Shown: positions 1-9,735, numbered from the stretch's first letter. The stretch is 64,000 bases of DNA from Bacteroidia bacterium (GCA_030427255.1 JAUHWY010000011.1:23933-87932); one strand, 5' to 3'. Translations and numbers: made by a program. The notes: a model not told the origin generated them from the letters alone.

Positions 1-251
1 ACCACATTCAAATCTAAGCCGAGTCCATGAAAGAAATCCACAAATTCCGGCGACTTAAGGTTGGTGGGCTGATGTACGGGAAGTCCCAGTTCTAGTGCCT
101 TTTTTTTGACCGGCGAAGCTTGGGGACTGCGGCCTCTGCCGGCAGGTTTGTCAGGTGCAGTAATCACAGCAGCAATGCTATGATGGCTTTGATGCAGGGC
201 TTCTAAGCAGGGAACGGCAAAGTCGGGGGTTCCCATGTAGGATATAGTCAT
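1..251 (-). CDS. fmt: Methionyl-tRNA formyltransferase, N-terminal part (cut by window edge)
   Basis: The reverse strand starts at ATG 251-249 and reads MTISYMGTPDFAVPCLEAL, followed by AAVITAPDKPAGRG. The GTPDFAVP and PDKPAGRG blocks are the hallmark N-terminal motifs of Fmt. Fmt formylates Met-tRNAfMet with 10-formyl-tetrahydrofolate before translation initiation. Only about 83 residues are in the window; the catalytic part and C-terminal domain lie beyond position 1. The start is chosen because the conserved MGTPDF block follows five residues later, as in other members of the family. It is divergent from the large adhesin gene at 345. Confidence 0.9.
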   Translation of the reverse strand, partial: MTISYMGTPDFAVPCLEALHQSHHSIAAVITAPDKPAGRGRSPQASPVKKKALELGLPVHQPTNLKSPEFVDFFHGLGLDLNV

Positions 252-344
252 TAATTAATAGAATAAGGTTGTTCTTTTTTTAAAAAGAGGCTAGTTACGC
301 CCAAGATAAATCGTAAATTTAGAGCGGATTAAGTCCACATTTTT

Positions 345-3332
345 ATGTCAAAGTTAATACCAACTGTTCTTTTATCCGCTATTGGATGTTTGGGAAGTCT
401 TTTAGCTCAAAACCCTGCATGTTATTCCAATGCCTCTATGGAGGGGAATTCACAGGCTCATGTTGTACCCGCTCCATGGCAAGCATGTTATGGTTCGCCC
501 GATACCCAGCCCGGGCAATGGGGCATTAATTTACCTGCTTCCAATGGCAATACCTACGTAAGCTTTTTGCATGCAGGAAATAATCCAAACGGGTATAAGG
601 AGGGTATGACCCAATTGCTCAATCCTTGTTTGGTAGCCGGAAATACTTATACCATTTCTGTGGACTTGGCCCACAGCCCCATTTACAATACTGCCGGTCC
701 GGGAAACTGTCCATCCAGTTTTGCCATGTATGCTGGAAGCTCACCTTGCGCCATTGCAGAAACCTTGTATACCTCTGGTCCCATAACCCATACCGGTTGG
801 CAAACCTATAACATCACATTTACTCCTACCCAGAACTATTGTTATATATCCTTCGCTCCTTACCATACCGGTAATTGCAGCGGTTACATCAATATTTTGA
901 TCGACAATTTTAGTTGTGTGCAAAATGCTTTGGTATCTACTGCCGCCACCGACGAATCTTGTCCCGGAGCCTGCGATGGAATGGTAGTAGCCACCACCAA
1001 TCAAGGAACACCGCCATTTAGTTTTTCCTGGAATCCGGGAGGTTCTACCAACGATACCATTCAAAACCTTTGTCCGGGAACATACACGGTAACCGTTACG
1101 GATGCCAATGGTACTCAGGCTACTTCTTCTGCAACGGTGGGTTCACCTCCGGCAATCAACTTGTCTGTTTCAGGGCAAAATATTTCGTGCAACGGAGGCA
1201 GCAATGGCAGTGTTTCGGCCAATGCTAGCGGCGGTTCGGGTCCTTTGTCCTACCTGTGGTCTCCCGGCGGAAGCACTTCTTCTTCTGTAAACAACTTGCC
1301 TGCAGGAACCTATGTGGTAACGGTTACCGATACCAACAACTGTTCTTTGCAAGACAGCATAACGCTTACGGAGCCAAGCCCTCTTGCGGCATCAATTAAT
1401 GTTACCACTCCTTTGTGTCCCGGCACAACATCTGCTGCATTAGCTGCTTCAGGATCGGGCGGAACTCCGGGTTATCAGTATACTTGGTCCAACAATCAAA
1501 CCGGACCAAACTTAAATAATATAGGACAAGGATTTTATTTGGTTACGGTAACGGATGCAAATGGGTGTACTGCTCAAGACAGCATTACCTTAAACCCTCC
1601 TACGCCCATCCAAATTTCAGGTCCTCAAGTGCAAGACGTTTCCTGCTTTGGTGCAGCAGATGGCGCATTGAGCTTTAATGTAGCAGGAGGCACGGGAAAT
1701 CTTAATTATGCTTGGACAAACACCGGAAGCAATTCAGCACAGGCTGCTAATTTAGCTCCGGGAAACTATACCCTGATAGTAACCGATGCCAATGGCTGCA
1801 TCGACTCTGCTCAAGGATCCATCATAGAACCACCGGTACTTAACGCTTCCATAAGCTCTACCCAAAACGTATCGTGCTTTAATGCGGCAGACGGCCAAGC
1901 AAGTGCGGATGCAGTAGGCGGGGTTGGTCCTTACACCTTTGCCTGGTCAAACAATCAAAACGGAACAAACAGCACCGGCTACTGGCCCGGAAACTTCTGG
2001 GTGGTGGCAACCGACCAGAACGGTTGTACTGATAGTGCCTATTTCAGCATTACCGAGCCTAGCCAATTGACTTTACAGCTCACCACTTCCGTGGACAGCA
2101 CCTGCGACGGGCAAAGTTTTAATGCCAATGCAGCTGCCGGTGGTGGGACGGCTCCCTATCAGTACTTATGGAGTCCTGCCGCGGGAATCAATGCCCAGGC
2201 TAGCTTTACGGCGGTTGAAGGTCCAATGAACATAACTTCCACCGTTACCGATGCAAATGGGTGTTTAATCAATCAATCCACGGTGGTTCGCGTGGGAAGC
2301 AATCCGCAAGCGGGTCTTGCATACCAACCGGTGTGCTTAGGCAATCCCATTCAACTGACGAGTCAGGCAACCAACAGCACCGGAACCATCATAATGGAAG
2401 AGATAGATCCGGGCGATGGTTCAGGTAGTCAAACGGCAAGTCAAATTTCTCATATATATAATGCAATTGGTCCATGGAATGCCAGGCATGTAGTACAGAC
2501 AGAATTTGGCTGCGTAGATACCGTCCAGCAACCCGTGTTGCTGTTCGATGTCCCTCAAGCCACCTTTTCTGTAAATCCCGATGAGGGCTGTGCTCCTTTG
2601 TGTCCTCAGTTTACCGACAACTCCACGGTGCAAAATGCTACCATTGCCGCTTGGAATTGGACGGCCAATGGAATGAACTTTGCCGGTACGGCCAACCCAA
2701 GCCATTGTTTTGAAAACCCGGGCAGTTATCAGGTGGGACTTGAGGTTACCTCTTCGGATGGATGCACCGCTGTGGCTCCCAACACACACCAATTAACGGT
2801 TCATCCAAATCCCGTAGCTGCCTTTAGTTACGATCCAGCTGTAGCCACTATGGACAACCCCTTGGTTACTTATGAAAACCGGTCTGATTTAGGAAATAGC
2901 TTTTTATGGACCTTTTTTGATGGGTCTACCCAGACAGGAGAAGTAGTTACCTATAACTATTTAGATACAGGTAGGTACTGTGTTCATCTACAAGTAACAA
3001 CAGAACATGGGTGTATAGACGATGTAGAACAATGCAGTCCCGTGCGTTTGAATGTGAATTTTCATGTACCGAATACCTTTACTCCCAACATCGATGGTCT
3101 AAATGAGCGTTTTCGGGTGTATGGAACCGGAATTGAGGAGGGAGAGATGTGGATTTTCGACCGCTGGGGTGTGCAATTGTTCTATACCAAAGACATTGAG
3201 AAAGGCTGGGATGGCCGAAATCAAAGAGAGCCTAAGGGAGTAGCCCAAGGGGTGTATGTGTACAAAATTGATTTGTTGGACAGCTTTGGAGAGCTACACA
3301 CCTTGGTGGGTAAGGTGAATTTGTTGAGGTAG
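345..3332 (+). CDS. Secreted SprB-repeat/PKD protein with type B T9SS (gliding motility-associated) C-terminal domain
   Basis: A 995-aa cell-surface protein. Residues 1-21 are a signal peptide (ending LLAQ). Residues about 24-191 form a Cys-containing jelly-roll-like domain, possibly carbohydrate binding. Next come about six SprB-type repeats (about 193-650), each of about 75 residues with the pattern GG.GP..Y.WS...  PG.Y.VTVTD.NGC. PKD-like Ig domains follow (about 655-900). The last about 90 residues (VPNTFTPNIDGLNERF, FDRWG, W.G....G....GVYVYK) match the gliding-motility C-terminal domain that directs export by the type IX secretion system. By family it is probably an adhesin or matrix protein; its ligand cannot be read from sequence. 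A weak TAnnTTTG-like promoter element (TAAATTTA, 314-321) lies upstream. Confidence 0.9.
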   Translation: MSKLIPTVLLSAIGCLGSLLAQNPACYSNASMEGNSQAHVVPAPWQACYGSPDTQPGQWGINLPASNGNTYVSFLHAGNNPNGYKEGMTQLLNPCLVAGNTYTISVDLAHSPIYNTAGPGNCPSSFAMYAGSSPCAIAETLYTSGPITHTGWQTYNITFTPTQNYCYISFAPYHTGNCSGYINILIDNFSCVQNALVSTAATDESCPGACDGMVVATTNQGTPPFSFSWNPGGSTNDTIQNLCPGTYTVTVTDANGTQATSSATVGSPPAINLSVSGQNISCNGGSNGSVSANASGGSGPLSYLWSPGGSTSSSVNNLPAGTYVVTVTDTNNCSLQDSITLTEPSPLAASINVTTPLCPGTTSAALAASGSGGTPGYQYTWSNNQTGPNLNNIGQGFYLVTVTDANGCTAQDSITLNPPTPIQISGPQVQDVSCFGAADGALSFNVAGGTGNLNYAWTNTGSNSAQAANLAPGNYTLIVTDANGCIDSAQGSIIEPPVLNASISSTQNVSCFNAADGQASADAVGGVGPYTFAWSNNQNGTNSTGYWPGNFWVVATDQNGCTDSAYFSITEPSQLTLQLTTSVDSTCDGQSFNANAAAGGGTAPYQYLWSPAAGINAQASFTAVEGPMNITSTVTDANGCLINQSTVVRVGSNPQAGLAYQPVCLGNPIQLTSQATNSTGTIIMEEIDPGDGSGSQTASQISHIYNAIGPWNARHVVQTEFGCVDTVQQPVLLFDVPQATFSVNPDEGCAPLCPQFTDNSTVQNATIAAWNWTANGMNFAGTANPSHCFENPGSYQVGLEVTSSDGCTAVAPNTHQLTVHPNPVAAFSYDPAVATMDNPLVTYENRSDLGNSFLWTFFDGSTQTGEVVTYNYLDTGRYCVHLQVTTEHGCIDDVEQCSPVRLNVNFHVPNTFTPNIDGLNERFRVYGTGIEEGEMWIFDRWGVQLFYTKDIEKGWDGRNQREPKGVAQGVYVYKIDLLDSFGELHTLVGKVNLLR

Positions 3333-3546
3333 GAATTTCCCATTTTGTCCTAAATCATTTATCCAAACCCGCAAGGGGTAGGATTTTGGTAGGTTTTAAT
3401 GATAAGTAGGCTTTTGTTTAGCACGGGACGCTCCAATTTCTGTGATGTAGAGATTTTCATTTTTTCAATAAATTGAAAATCAGTCACTTGCTATTTTTTA
3501 TATAGAGATTTTTCTCCAAAAAATGGAACATTTTTCGGAGCTTAAA
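3333..3546. other. AT-rich spacer after the adhesin gene
   Basis: Noncoding spacer between convergent genes. It holds a short AT-rich hairpin, TTTTCAAT-AA-ATTGAAAA (about 3465-3482), which may help termination. Nothing else recognisable was seen before the GC-rich element that starts near 3547. Confidence 0.4.
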
Positions 3547-3697
3547 GCGCCCCGGCGGAGGCCAATTAGCCTGCCGAAGTGGGGTGCACAGCCGCCGAGG
3601 CGGCAAGAGCGACCAAAGGAAGCTCCTTGCCGCCTCTTGGCGGCGTAACTACCCCACAAGACAGCTAATGGACGGAGACGGATAAGGCGCCCAAAAC
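3547..3697 (-). repeat. GC-rich foldable intergenic element, copy A
   Basis: On the minus strand it begins TTTTGGGCGCCTTATCCG, the conserved 5' block shared by other copies in this window. It folds through CCAATTAGC (3562-3570) with GCTAATGG (3664-3671), GTGGGGT (3579-3585) with ACCCCAC (3651-3657), and a long inner arm (3591-3607 with 3626-3644). It lies between the 3' ends of convergent genes. No coding potential was seen. Confidence 0.7.
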
Positions 3698-3699
3698 AA

Positions 3700-4569
3700 T
3701 CAGTTTCCCCCTTTTACCTCAAACAATTCCAATTTATACACTACGTTTTCCATGGGGGGAATGTACAAATCCGGGCTGCCTTCTTCGCCCCAAGCAAAAG
3801 TGTAGGGTACCACCACCATGGCCGTTTCCCCTGTGCGCATTCCTTTTAAGCCTTCGTAAAAGCCTAGGGGAAAGCTGCCGCCTCCCATGCGCAACCAAAC
3901 CGGAGCCTCGGTTCCCCAAATGCCATCTAAGGGTTTGCCGGAAAAGTCCAAAAGCAGGTACTTTACCAATACGCTGTCGCCATAGCGCGGGCTTTGCCCC
4001 TCAGAAACAAAGGTCTCTTTTATTACAAAGGGCTCTAAGGGAACATTTTCAACATCAGGTCGGTAAAGCTGCACGTACATTTTAAAGGCATCTACCGCGG
4101 TACTTTGTCTTTGGCGCTTGTCTTGCCGTTCTTTTTCGGCATAGCCTTCTGCATTAAGGACCTCGCGCATGCGAAATCTGAGGCGCACCAAACTGTCCGC
4201 AGCCATGCCTTCTACCCTTAAATTTTTGAAAAAGGGATTTTTTTTGAAATGCGCATATTCCCACTGAAAGGAACCACTGTCGCCCACCGAAATATGCTTT
4301 AAGGGATGCACCAAATCGTAGGGGTCTGTGGTGGGACGCATGAGCACTTCCAAGGAAAAACCGCCTGTGGGAGCCAAAATGGAATCTTGGCTGTTGCAAA
4401 GCCAGGCATCCATAACCATATACTTGGCGTCGTCTCCCTCGGGACCGCCATCCAAATCCACGTCCAAGTCATAGCCGAATCCGTCGGCAACTTCTTCGTA
4501 TCCGCTCCAAGGACCACAACTGCAGAGCAGGATTGAAAGGGCAAAGCAAAGGGAATACGCAGGGCTCAT
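3700..4569 (-). CDS. FKBP-type peptidyl-prolyl isomerase-like lipoprotein
   Basis: A 289-aa protein. The N-terminus (LCFALSILLCSCG) is a lipoprotein signal with Cys at about residue 16, so it should be anchored to an envelope membrane. The C-terminal about 110 residues look like an FKBP domain: KETFVSEGQSPRYGDSVLVKYLL, LDGIWGTEAP, FPLGFYEGLKGMRTGETAMVVVPYTFAWG, and YKLELFEV, which follow the FKBP strand order. The middle may hold a second, degenerate FKBP-like fold. Family role: proline isomerisation or chaperoning of exported proteins. Its start overlaps the stop of the gldI-like gene by 4 bases (ATGA), so the two are probably translationally coupled. Whether the isomerase site is active is uncertain. 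Confidence 0.75.
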   Translation of the reverse strand: MSPAYSLCFALSILLCSCGPWSGYEEVADGFGYDLDVDLDGGPEGDDAKYMVMDAWLCNSQDSILAPTGGFSLEVLMRPTTDPYDLVHPLKHISVGDSGSFQWEYAHFKKNPFFKNLRVEGMAADSLVRLRFRMREVLNAEGYAEKERQDKRQRQSTAVDAFKMYVQLYRPDVENVPLEPFVIKETFVSEGQSPRYGDSVLVKYLLLDFSGKPLDGIWGTEAPVWLRMGGGSFPLGFYEGLKGMRTGETAMVVVPYTFAWGEEGSPDLYIPPMENVVYKLELFEVKGGN

Positions 4570-5099
4570 GGCAAAATTTCAATTAGGGTAATGTCGTACC
4601 AAACGGGATTGTAGGGCGGAATTTTGTTTCGGTCGCCCACCAATCCAAAGGCTCGGTGAGAGGGCATAAACAAATAAGCGCGGCCTCCCTCGGGAATGTA
4701 TTTGATGCCTTCGTGTATGCCGCTTTCTACTTCGTCGTAATCTACCCGAAACAACTCGAAACCTTGGTTTTCTTTGGAGGCATAACAAAGGGTGCCGTCC
4801 AATAGTCGGACTTCGTAATCTATACGTACCATTTGTCCACTTTTTGGCGGCTTTCCGTGACCTTCCTTGAGCATTACAATGCGCAAGCCGGTGCCGGTTT
4901 CTTGGGGCTCCCAGCCGCGACGTTCAATAAAGCGGTCGATAAGCAAATCCTCTTCTTTTAGAAACCGCTTGTTTACCTGAACCAAGGCTTCCTCTAACTT
5001 TTCGCCCTTAAGCACCAAGGGTTCTTGGTTTTTTGGCGGGTCGGGCGGGCCGCAGGCAAGGCAAAAGGCCAAGAGTAGGGAGGCGGGGAGGAGTTTCAT
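4566..5099 (-). CDS. gldI: GldI-like FKBP peptidyl-prolyl isomerase lipoprotein
   Basis: A 177-aa protein with a lipoprotein signal (LLLAFCLACGPP; Cys16) and a C-terminal FKBP domain: GTGLRIVMLKEGHGKPPKSG, VRIDYEVRLLDGTLCYAS, ESGIHEGIKYIPEGGRAYLFMPSHRAFG, NPVWYDITLIEI. GldI is a gliding-motility lipoprotein of Bacteroidota thought to assist folding of periplasmic or T9SS components. As I recall, the order with a DHH phosphoesterase and ndk is common around gldI in this phylum, which supports the name. It overlaps the upstream DHH gene by 4 bases and the downstream FKBP gene by 4 bases, forming a compact three-gene operon. The symbol is probable rather than certain. Confidence 0.72.
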   Translation of the reverse strand: MKLLPASLLLAFCLACGPPDPPKNQEPLVLKGEKLEEALVQVNKRFLKEEDLLIDRFIERRGWEPQETGTGLRIVMLKEGHGKPPKSGQMVRIDYEVRLLDGTLCYASKENQGFELFRVDYDEVESGIHEGIKYIPEGGRAYLFMPSHRAFGLVGDRNKIPPYNPVWYDITLIEILP

Positions 5100-6118
5100 G
5101 CGAATTGCTCAGAAATAATGGAAAGAAAAAAGGCTTCGGCTTCTTCGGCCGTGCCGTTATAACGTCCACCGGCGGCATTTTTGTGTCCTCCGCCCGAAAA
5201 AAAGCGTTCGGCCATTTGATTTACCACGCAATCGCCTTTAGAACGGAAACTGATGCGTGTAATGCCCGGGTCTTTTTCTTGAAACAGCAGCCCCATTTTG
5301 TTTCCTGCAATGGAGAGGGTGTAATTTACCAATCCCTCGGTATCGCCGCTTTCAATCTTGTAATCCAATACATCTTTATGCGTTAGCACCATCCATGCCA
5401 AGGGCAAATCCGGGTGCTGCTGTAAGCGGTCTTTAAGGGCAAATCCGGTAAGCTTTAACCTTTGCAGGCTGTTGGTATCAAAAATTTGGGTGCTCAGTTC
5501 GGGGTAATTCACTCCACTTTGCAGCAGCCGTGCTGCGGCTTGAAAGGTTTCGGACCTCACGGCATGCTTAAAGCCTCCGGTATCGGTTAAGAGTCCACAC
5601 ATAAGTGCGGTGGCCATTTCCGTATTGAGTCTTTCCTTATGCAGCAGCTCGCATACCAACTCACAGGTGCTGCTGGCCGAAATTCTATGCAAGCATTTGT
5701 CGAAGGATTCCGGTTCGGGGTGATGGTCAATCATCCAAACCGGTCCGGTCCTTTTTTGGAGCGCTTTGGCTGCGGATTCTCCACCTCGGTCCCGCCGCGA
5801 ATGGTCCAATAGTACCACCAAATCAGCGCCCTCAATCAGCGCTTCCCAATGGGTAGCTTGGTATTCCAAAATGGCAAGCTCGGAGCTTTGCGGCAAAAAG
5901 GATAAATTTTTTGGGTAGGCGTCCGGGCAAAGCAGGTGCGCAGAAAGTCCTAAACTACGTAGCCAAAGACCTAAGCCCAAGAGGCTGCCCAAGGCATCGC
6001 CATCAGGTCTTTGGTGGCAAAGCAATACAAGAGAAGTATCCTTCCCTAAGCGTGTAAAATCCTCTGCATTTAGTGCGCTGTTCAATCCAATTGCTTTGTT
6101 TAATTTTGCGGCCATCAT
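5096..6118 (-). CDS. DHH/DHHA1-family phosphoesterase (NrnA-like oligoribonuclease/pAp phosphatase)
   Basis: From ATG 6118-6116 the product is 340 aa ([13 protein letters not shown]...). It has the DHH-family metal motifs: [12 protein letters not shown] near residue 35, [10 protein letters not shown] near 105, and [11 protein letters not shown] near 130. A C-terminal DHHA1 region carries [27 protein letters not shown]. NrnA-type enzymes degrade short oligoribonucleotides and dephosphorylate 3'-phosphoadenosine phosphate in the cytoplasm. The frame stays open upstream to 6232, but those codons run across the start of ndk on the other strand and look noncoding. It leads the operon with gldI and the second FKBP gene. 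Confidence 0.85.
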   Translation of the reverse strand: MMAAKLNKAIGLNSALNAEDFTRLGKDTSLVLLCHQRPDGDALGSLLGLGLWLRSLGLSAHLLCPDAYPKNLSFLPQSSELAILEYQATHWEALIEGADLVVLLDHSRRDRGGESAAKALQKRTGPVWMIDHHPEPESFDKCLHRISASSTCELVCELLHKERLNTEMATALMCGLLTDTGGFKHAVRSETFQAAARLLQSGVNYPELSTQIFDTNSLQRLKLTGFALKDRLQQHPDLPLAWMVLTHKDVLDYKIESGDTEGLVNYTLSIAGNKMGLLFQEKDPGITRISFRSKGDCVVNQMAERFFSGGGHKNAAGGRYNGTAEEAEAFFLSIISEQFA

Positions 6119-6152
6119 TGACCAAGGGTCGAAATTAACAAACAGAAAGGAC

Positions 6153-6575
6153 ATGAACGGAAACCGTACCTTTACCATGATTAAGCCCGATGCTGTAGGC
6201 AACGGCCATATTGGAAACATCCTTAAGGACATTCAGGACGCAGGATTCAAAATCATTGCCATGAAATTTACCCGTTTAAGCGAAGGCCAGGCCGGGAAGT
6301 TTTATGAAGTGCACAAGGAGCGTCCTTTTTACGGAGAATTGGTAAGCTACATGTCTTCCGGTCCCATTGTAGCCGCCATATTAGAAAAAGACGATGCCGT
6401 AGCATCCTTCCGTACCCTTATTGGAGCTACCGATCCTTCGCAAGCGGCTCCCGGTACCATCCGTGCCAAATATGCCGAATCTATTGCCGCTAATGCAGTG
6501 CATGGCAGCGACAGCGACGAGAACGCCGCCATAGAAGGCAGTTTTTTCTTTAGTGCTTTAGAACAGGTGGGATGA
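6153..6575 (+). CDS. ndk: Nucleoside diphosphate kinase
   Basis: The product is 140 aa, the usual length for the family. It opens with [18 protein letters not shown] (the MIKPDAV motif) and carries [12 protein letters not shown] with the phosphate-accepting His at residue 117. The enzyme equilibrates nucleoside di- and triphosphates through a phosphohistidine. The start ATG at 6153 is preceded by AGAAAGG (6144-6150), a plausible ribosome site; an in-frame ATG at 6096 would add residues that do not match the family. It is divergent from the DHH gene, with 34 bp between them, and overlaps trmH by 4 bases. Confidence 0.95.
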   Translation: MNGNRTFTMIKPDAVGNGHIGNILKDIQDAGFKIIAMKFTRLSEGQAGKFYEVHKERPFYGELVSYMSSGPIVAAILEKDDAVASFRTLIGATDPSQAAPGTIRAKYAESIAANAVHGSDSDENAAIEGSFFFSALEQVG

Positions 6576-7261
6576 TGCTTCCGGAGAAGCTCCGGACAGC
6601 AGCATACCTGCAATTCTTGTATGCCCATATTTCTCCTCATAAAGCTTCGCTTTTTGAGGAGAAAGTGGCGCATAGAACCCGTCATGTGTGTGTGGTGCTC
6701 GAAAACATTTATCAGTCCCACAACGCCAGTGCCGTGTTGCGCTCTTGCGATTGTTTTGGCGTTCAAGACGTGCATGTGATTGAGTCGGAACAGCAGTTCT
6801 CTACGGTCAACGAAATTTCCTTGGGCAGCAGCCGTTGGCTTAGCCTACACCGCTACGGCGGACCCAATGCTACAGCAGATGCGGCAGCCCGGTTGAAGGC
6901 CAAAGGCTACACGATTTTGGCTACTTCGCCTCACCAAGATGACCTTTGTTTGGAAGAGTTGCCTGTGGATAGGCCTATGGCCTTGCTGATGGGCACCGAA
7001 AAAGAAGGCCTAAGCTCGGAATCCTTAGCCTTGGCCGATGGCTACCTGCGCATTCCCATGGTGGGGTTTACCGAGAGCCTAAATATTTCCGTAGCTGCGG
7101 CCGTGAGCATGCATCATTTGGTTTGGAAGTTAAAACAAAGTCAAAAAGAATGGCAACTTTCAGCCGATGAACAACTTGAACTCAAGATTCAATGGGCCGA
7201 ACAAGTTACCCGCAGAGCATCTTTTATGAGGCAACGTTTCCTTGATTCCCTTAGGCAGTAA
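6572..7261 (+). CDS. trmH: tRNA (guanosine-2'-O-)-methyltransferase, TrmH/SpoU family
   Basis: A 229-aa SpoU-class (SPOUT) methyltransferase. Three signature motifs are visible: [20 protein letters not shown] (motif 1, N and R), [11 protein letters not shown] (motif 2) and [19 protein letters not shown] (motif 3), which form the trefoil-knot SAM site. TrmH methylates the ribose of G18 in tRNAs; the C-terminal helix ([24 protein letters not shown]) is also typical. It starts inside the ndk stop (ATGA overlap), so the two are co-translated. Confidence 0.85.
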   Translation: MMLPEKLRTAAYLQFLYAHISPHKASLFEEKVAHRTRHVCVVLENIYQSHNASAVLRSCDCFGVQDVHVIESEQQFSTVNEISLGSSRWLSLHRYGGPNATADAAARLKAKGYTILATSPHQDDLCLEELPVDRPMALLMGTEKEGLSSESLALADGYLRIPMVGFTESLNISVAAAVSMHHLVWKLKQSQKEWQLSADEQLELKIQWAEQVTRRASFMRQRFLDSLRQ

Positions 7262-7327
7262 ACTTTTTGGGAATTATGGCTTTGTTGCCGTTTCCTGTTT
7301 GCAGTTTTATTAGCAATTTTGCTCCCC

Positions 7328-9574
7328 ATGTTTCAAATCAAATACGCCCGGCTTATTGTTGCTTTGGTAGCTGTCCTAACTTTAGGAGCAGCTTGGCGCG
7401 CAAGCCATGTGGGTTTCAATTACGATTTTGAAGCATTCTTTCCCGAAACCGACCCGGAAACCCATTTCTTTCTGAATTTTCGTAAGCAGTTTGGCCCCGA
7501 CAACGACTTTGTGTTGGTCGGGATTCAACATAGGGAAGGGGTTTACCAAAGCGATTTCCTGCTTAGAATACAGGCCCTAACCGATTCGCTTAAAACCATT
7601 AAATGGGTAGAACGCATCAACGCACCTACCAATGTTTCCTCTTTTATTCGAGACCCACTCATGGGTTCAGCATTAGAAATTCCATACCTACACCCGGAAA
7701 AACCCGAACTGCTGCCTTCGGACTCCGCCCGAATTTCTAAGGCTCCTGAGTTGATGGGCTCCTTATTTTCTAAGGATGGAAAATCGGTGGCTTTGGTTAT
7801 AGACCACACGCCTTACATTGGCGATACGGCTTGTCAACCGCTTAGCGAGCAAATCGAAGCCATCACCGCTTCTTTTGGATTTGACGAGTACCATATTGCC
7901 GGCCGATGCATTGGCCAATCCTATTATGTAGATATTATTAAGGGAGAATTGGCCATGTTTTTAATCATAGCCTTCTTCCTGATTTTGTTGGTGCTTTTTG
8001 CCATTTTCCGAACTTTTTGGGGCGTTACGGTGCCGGTGCTTATGGTTATAGTGGCGGTGCTTTGGACCGTAGCTTTAATGGAGGTGACCGGCAAAGAAAT
8101 GGACGTGTTGGCCAACATCATTCCTACCATTATTGTGGTGGTGGGGCTTTCGGTGGCCATTCATTTCATGACCAAGTTTTTGGACGTGCTCAAGCAGGGA
8201 AAAAATCACCAGGAATCGGTAAAATCGGCGCTCAAACAAGTGGGTTTGGCCAATGTGTTTACCACGGCCACCACCATGACCGGTTTTGCCAGTTTGGCAA
8301 CGTCGGGAATTATTCCCATCGATGATTTTGGCTTGTATGCCGCTGCCGGCGTAGGCTTTTCTCTGCTTTTGTCCCTTACTTTTTTGCCAGCTTTACTCAT
8401 TTTGGTGCACCCTTCGGCTTCCAAGGTCAAATCTCCCCAATGGTTTGGGCCATTATCTAAGATTTACGACTGGCTCTCGCTCCACCCTAAGTATATTTTC
8501 TCCTTTTTCTTGGTCTTGTTGGTGGCAGGTATTGCCGGAACCTTGCAGGTGCGCGAAAACACCTACCTTATGGAAGACTTGGCACAGAACAGCAAACTGG
8601 CCAAGGATTTCAGGTTCTTTGCGCAGGAATTCAACGGTACCCGGCCCTTTGAATTGGCTTTGGAAGTTAAAGATACTTCCCTCAACGTTTTCGATCGCCC
8701 CGTTTTGGAATCCATTCAACAAGTGGAGCGTGCTGTAGATTCCATTTATGGCATTCAGATGTTGTTTTCGCCCCTGTCTTTGGTGAAGGGAGCCAACCGG
8801 GCCTGGTCAGGCGGCGATCCGGAGGCATATTTACTTCCCGAAAGCAACTCTCGCCTGAGCCGCATTCAGAGAGACTTGCAGCGCTTTAAGCAAGACAGCC
8901 GTTTTCGACAATTGATTTCTGAAGATCAAAAAGAGGCTCGAATACGCGGCATGCTGCCTGACCTGGGCTCAGAAAAGGCCTGGGAATTACGGCAATCCTT
9001 TGAACAATGGATTCTAGGAACCCAATTTCCGGCAAAGGTGGATTTTTCACTTACCGGAACCGCGGAACTTATCGACAAAAACAACCGCAACCTGGCCCTG
9101 AACATTGCCCAAGGACTGGCCATCGCTTTTTTGCTCATCATGGGCATTATTATGTATTTGTTCCGCTCCATTAAAATGGTGCTTATTTCTCTGATTCCCA
9201 ATTTACTGCCTTTGATTCTATTGGCCGGAATTATGGGTTGGTCCGGCATTAGCCTCAAAATCTCCACCGCCATATTGTTTACCATTGCTTTTGGGATTGC
9301 GGTGGACGATACCATCCATTTTTTGACCAGACTTAGGTTCGAACAAAAAGCCGGATACAGCACCCAAGATGCGCTGCGTCAAGCCTTTTTGCACACCGGC
9401 AAACCCATACTCATCACCACCGGAATTTTATGCGCCGGCTTTTCCATTCTGGGCGTTTCCAGCTTCATGGCCACCAAAATGATAGGCTTACTTACCTCTG
9501 TAGTACTGATATTTGCGGTATTGGCCGATTTGGTATTATTGCCGGCTTTGTTCAAAGTATTGAAAATTAAGTAG
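7328..9574 (+). CDS. MMPL/RND-superfamily transporter
   Basis: A 748-aa membrane protein with two copies of the RND half-unit. Each has one N-terminal helix (LIVALVAVLTLGAAW; ILRAL-region equivalent at YIFSFFLVLLVAGIAGTL), a large periplasmic loop, and a block of about five helices. The two blocks contain IIPTIIVVVGLSVAIHFM and ILFTIAFGIAVDDTIHFLTRL; the GIAVDDTIHF stretch is the conserved proton-relay helix of the MMPL/RND family. Members export lipids, hopanoids or other hydrophobic compounds using the proton gradient; the substrate is unknown. A TTG nine bases earlier is in frame, but ATG 7328 gives the usual short N-terminus. It is 66 bp after trmH, possibly in the same transcript. Confidence 0.85.
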   Translation: MFQIKYARLIVALVAVLTLGAAWRASHVGFNYDFEAFFPETDPETHFFLNFRKQFGPDNDFVLVGIQHREGVYQSDFLLRIQALTDSLKTIKWVERINAPTNVSSFIRDPLMGSALEIPYLHPEKPELLPSDSARISKAPELMGSLFSKDGKSVALVIDHTPYIGDTACQPLSEQIEAITASFGFDEYHIAGRCIGQSYYVDIIKGELAMFLIIAFFLILLVLFAIFRTFWGVTVPVLMVIVAVLWTVALMEVTGKEMDVLANIIPTIIVVVGLSVAIHFMTKFLDVLKQGKNHQESVKSALKQVGLANVFTTATTMTGFASLATSGIIPIDDFGLYAAAGVGFSLLLSLTFLPALLILVHPSASKVKSPQWFGPLSKIYDWLSLHPKYIFSFFLVLLVAGIAGTLQVRENTYLMEDLAQNSKLAKDFRFFAQEFNGTRPFELALEVKDTSLNVFDRPVLESIQQVERAVDSIYGIQMLFSPLSLVKGANRAWSGGDPEAYLLPESNSRLSRIQRDLQRFKQDSRFRQLISEDQKEARIRGMLPDLGSEKAWELRQSFEQWILGTQFPAKVDFSLTGTAELIDKNNRNLALNIAQGLAIAFLLIMGIIMYLFRSIKMVLISLIPNLLPLILLAGIMGWSGISLKISTAILFTIAFGIAVDDTIHFLTRLRFEQKAGYSTQDALRQAFLHTGKPILITTGILCAGFSILGVSSFMATKMIGLLTSVVLIFAVLADLVLLPALFKVLKIK

Positions 9575-9577
9575 GTT

Positions 9578-9735
9578 TTTGGGCTGCCGGCCGGGCCATC
9601 ACCCTCCGGGCCTTTTGCAAGGCATGTAGTCCCTAGGGCTGCGGTGGTTCCGCAAAGCTACACCTCCTCGCCCAAGGGTCTACACGCCTTGCTTTAGGCC
9701 GCTCCCGGGTTCTGTCCCTGGCAGAGATCGCTTTT
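9578..9735 (+). repeat. GC-rich foldable intergenic element, copy B
   Basis: A plus-strand copy starting TTTTTGGGCTGCCGGCCGGG just after the MMPL stop. It folds by GCAAGGC (9617-9623) with GCCTTGC (9686-9692) and TGTAG (9625-9629) with CTACA (9680-9684). Layout and 5' block match copies A, C, D and G, while the stem sequence differs. Confidence 0.6.
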
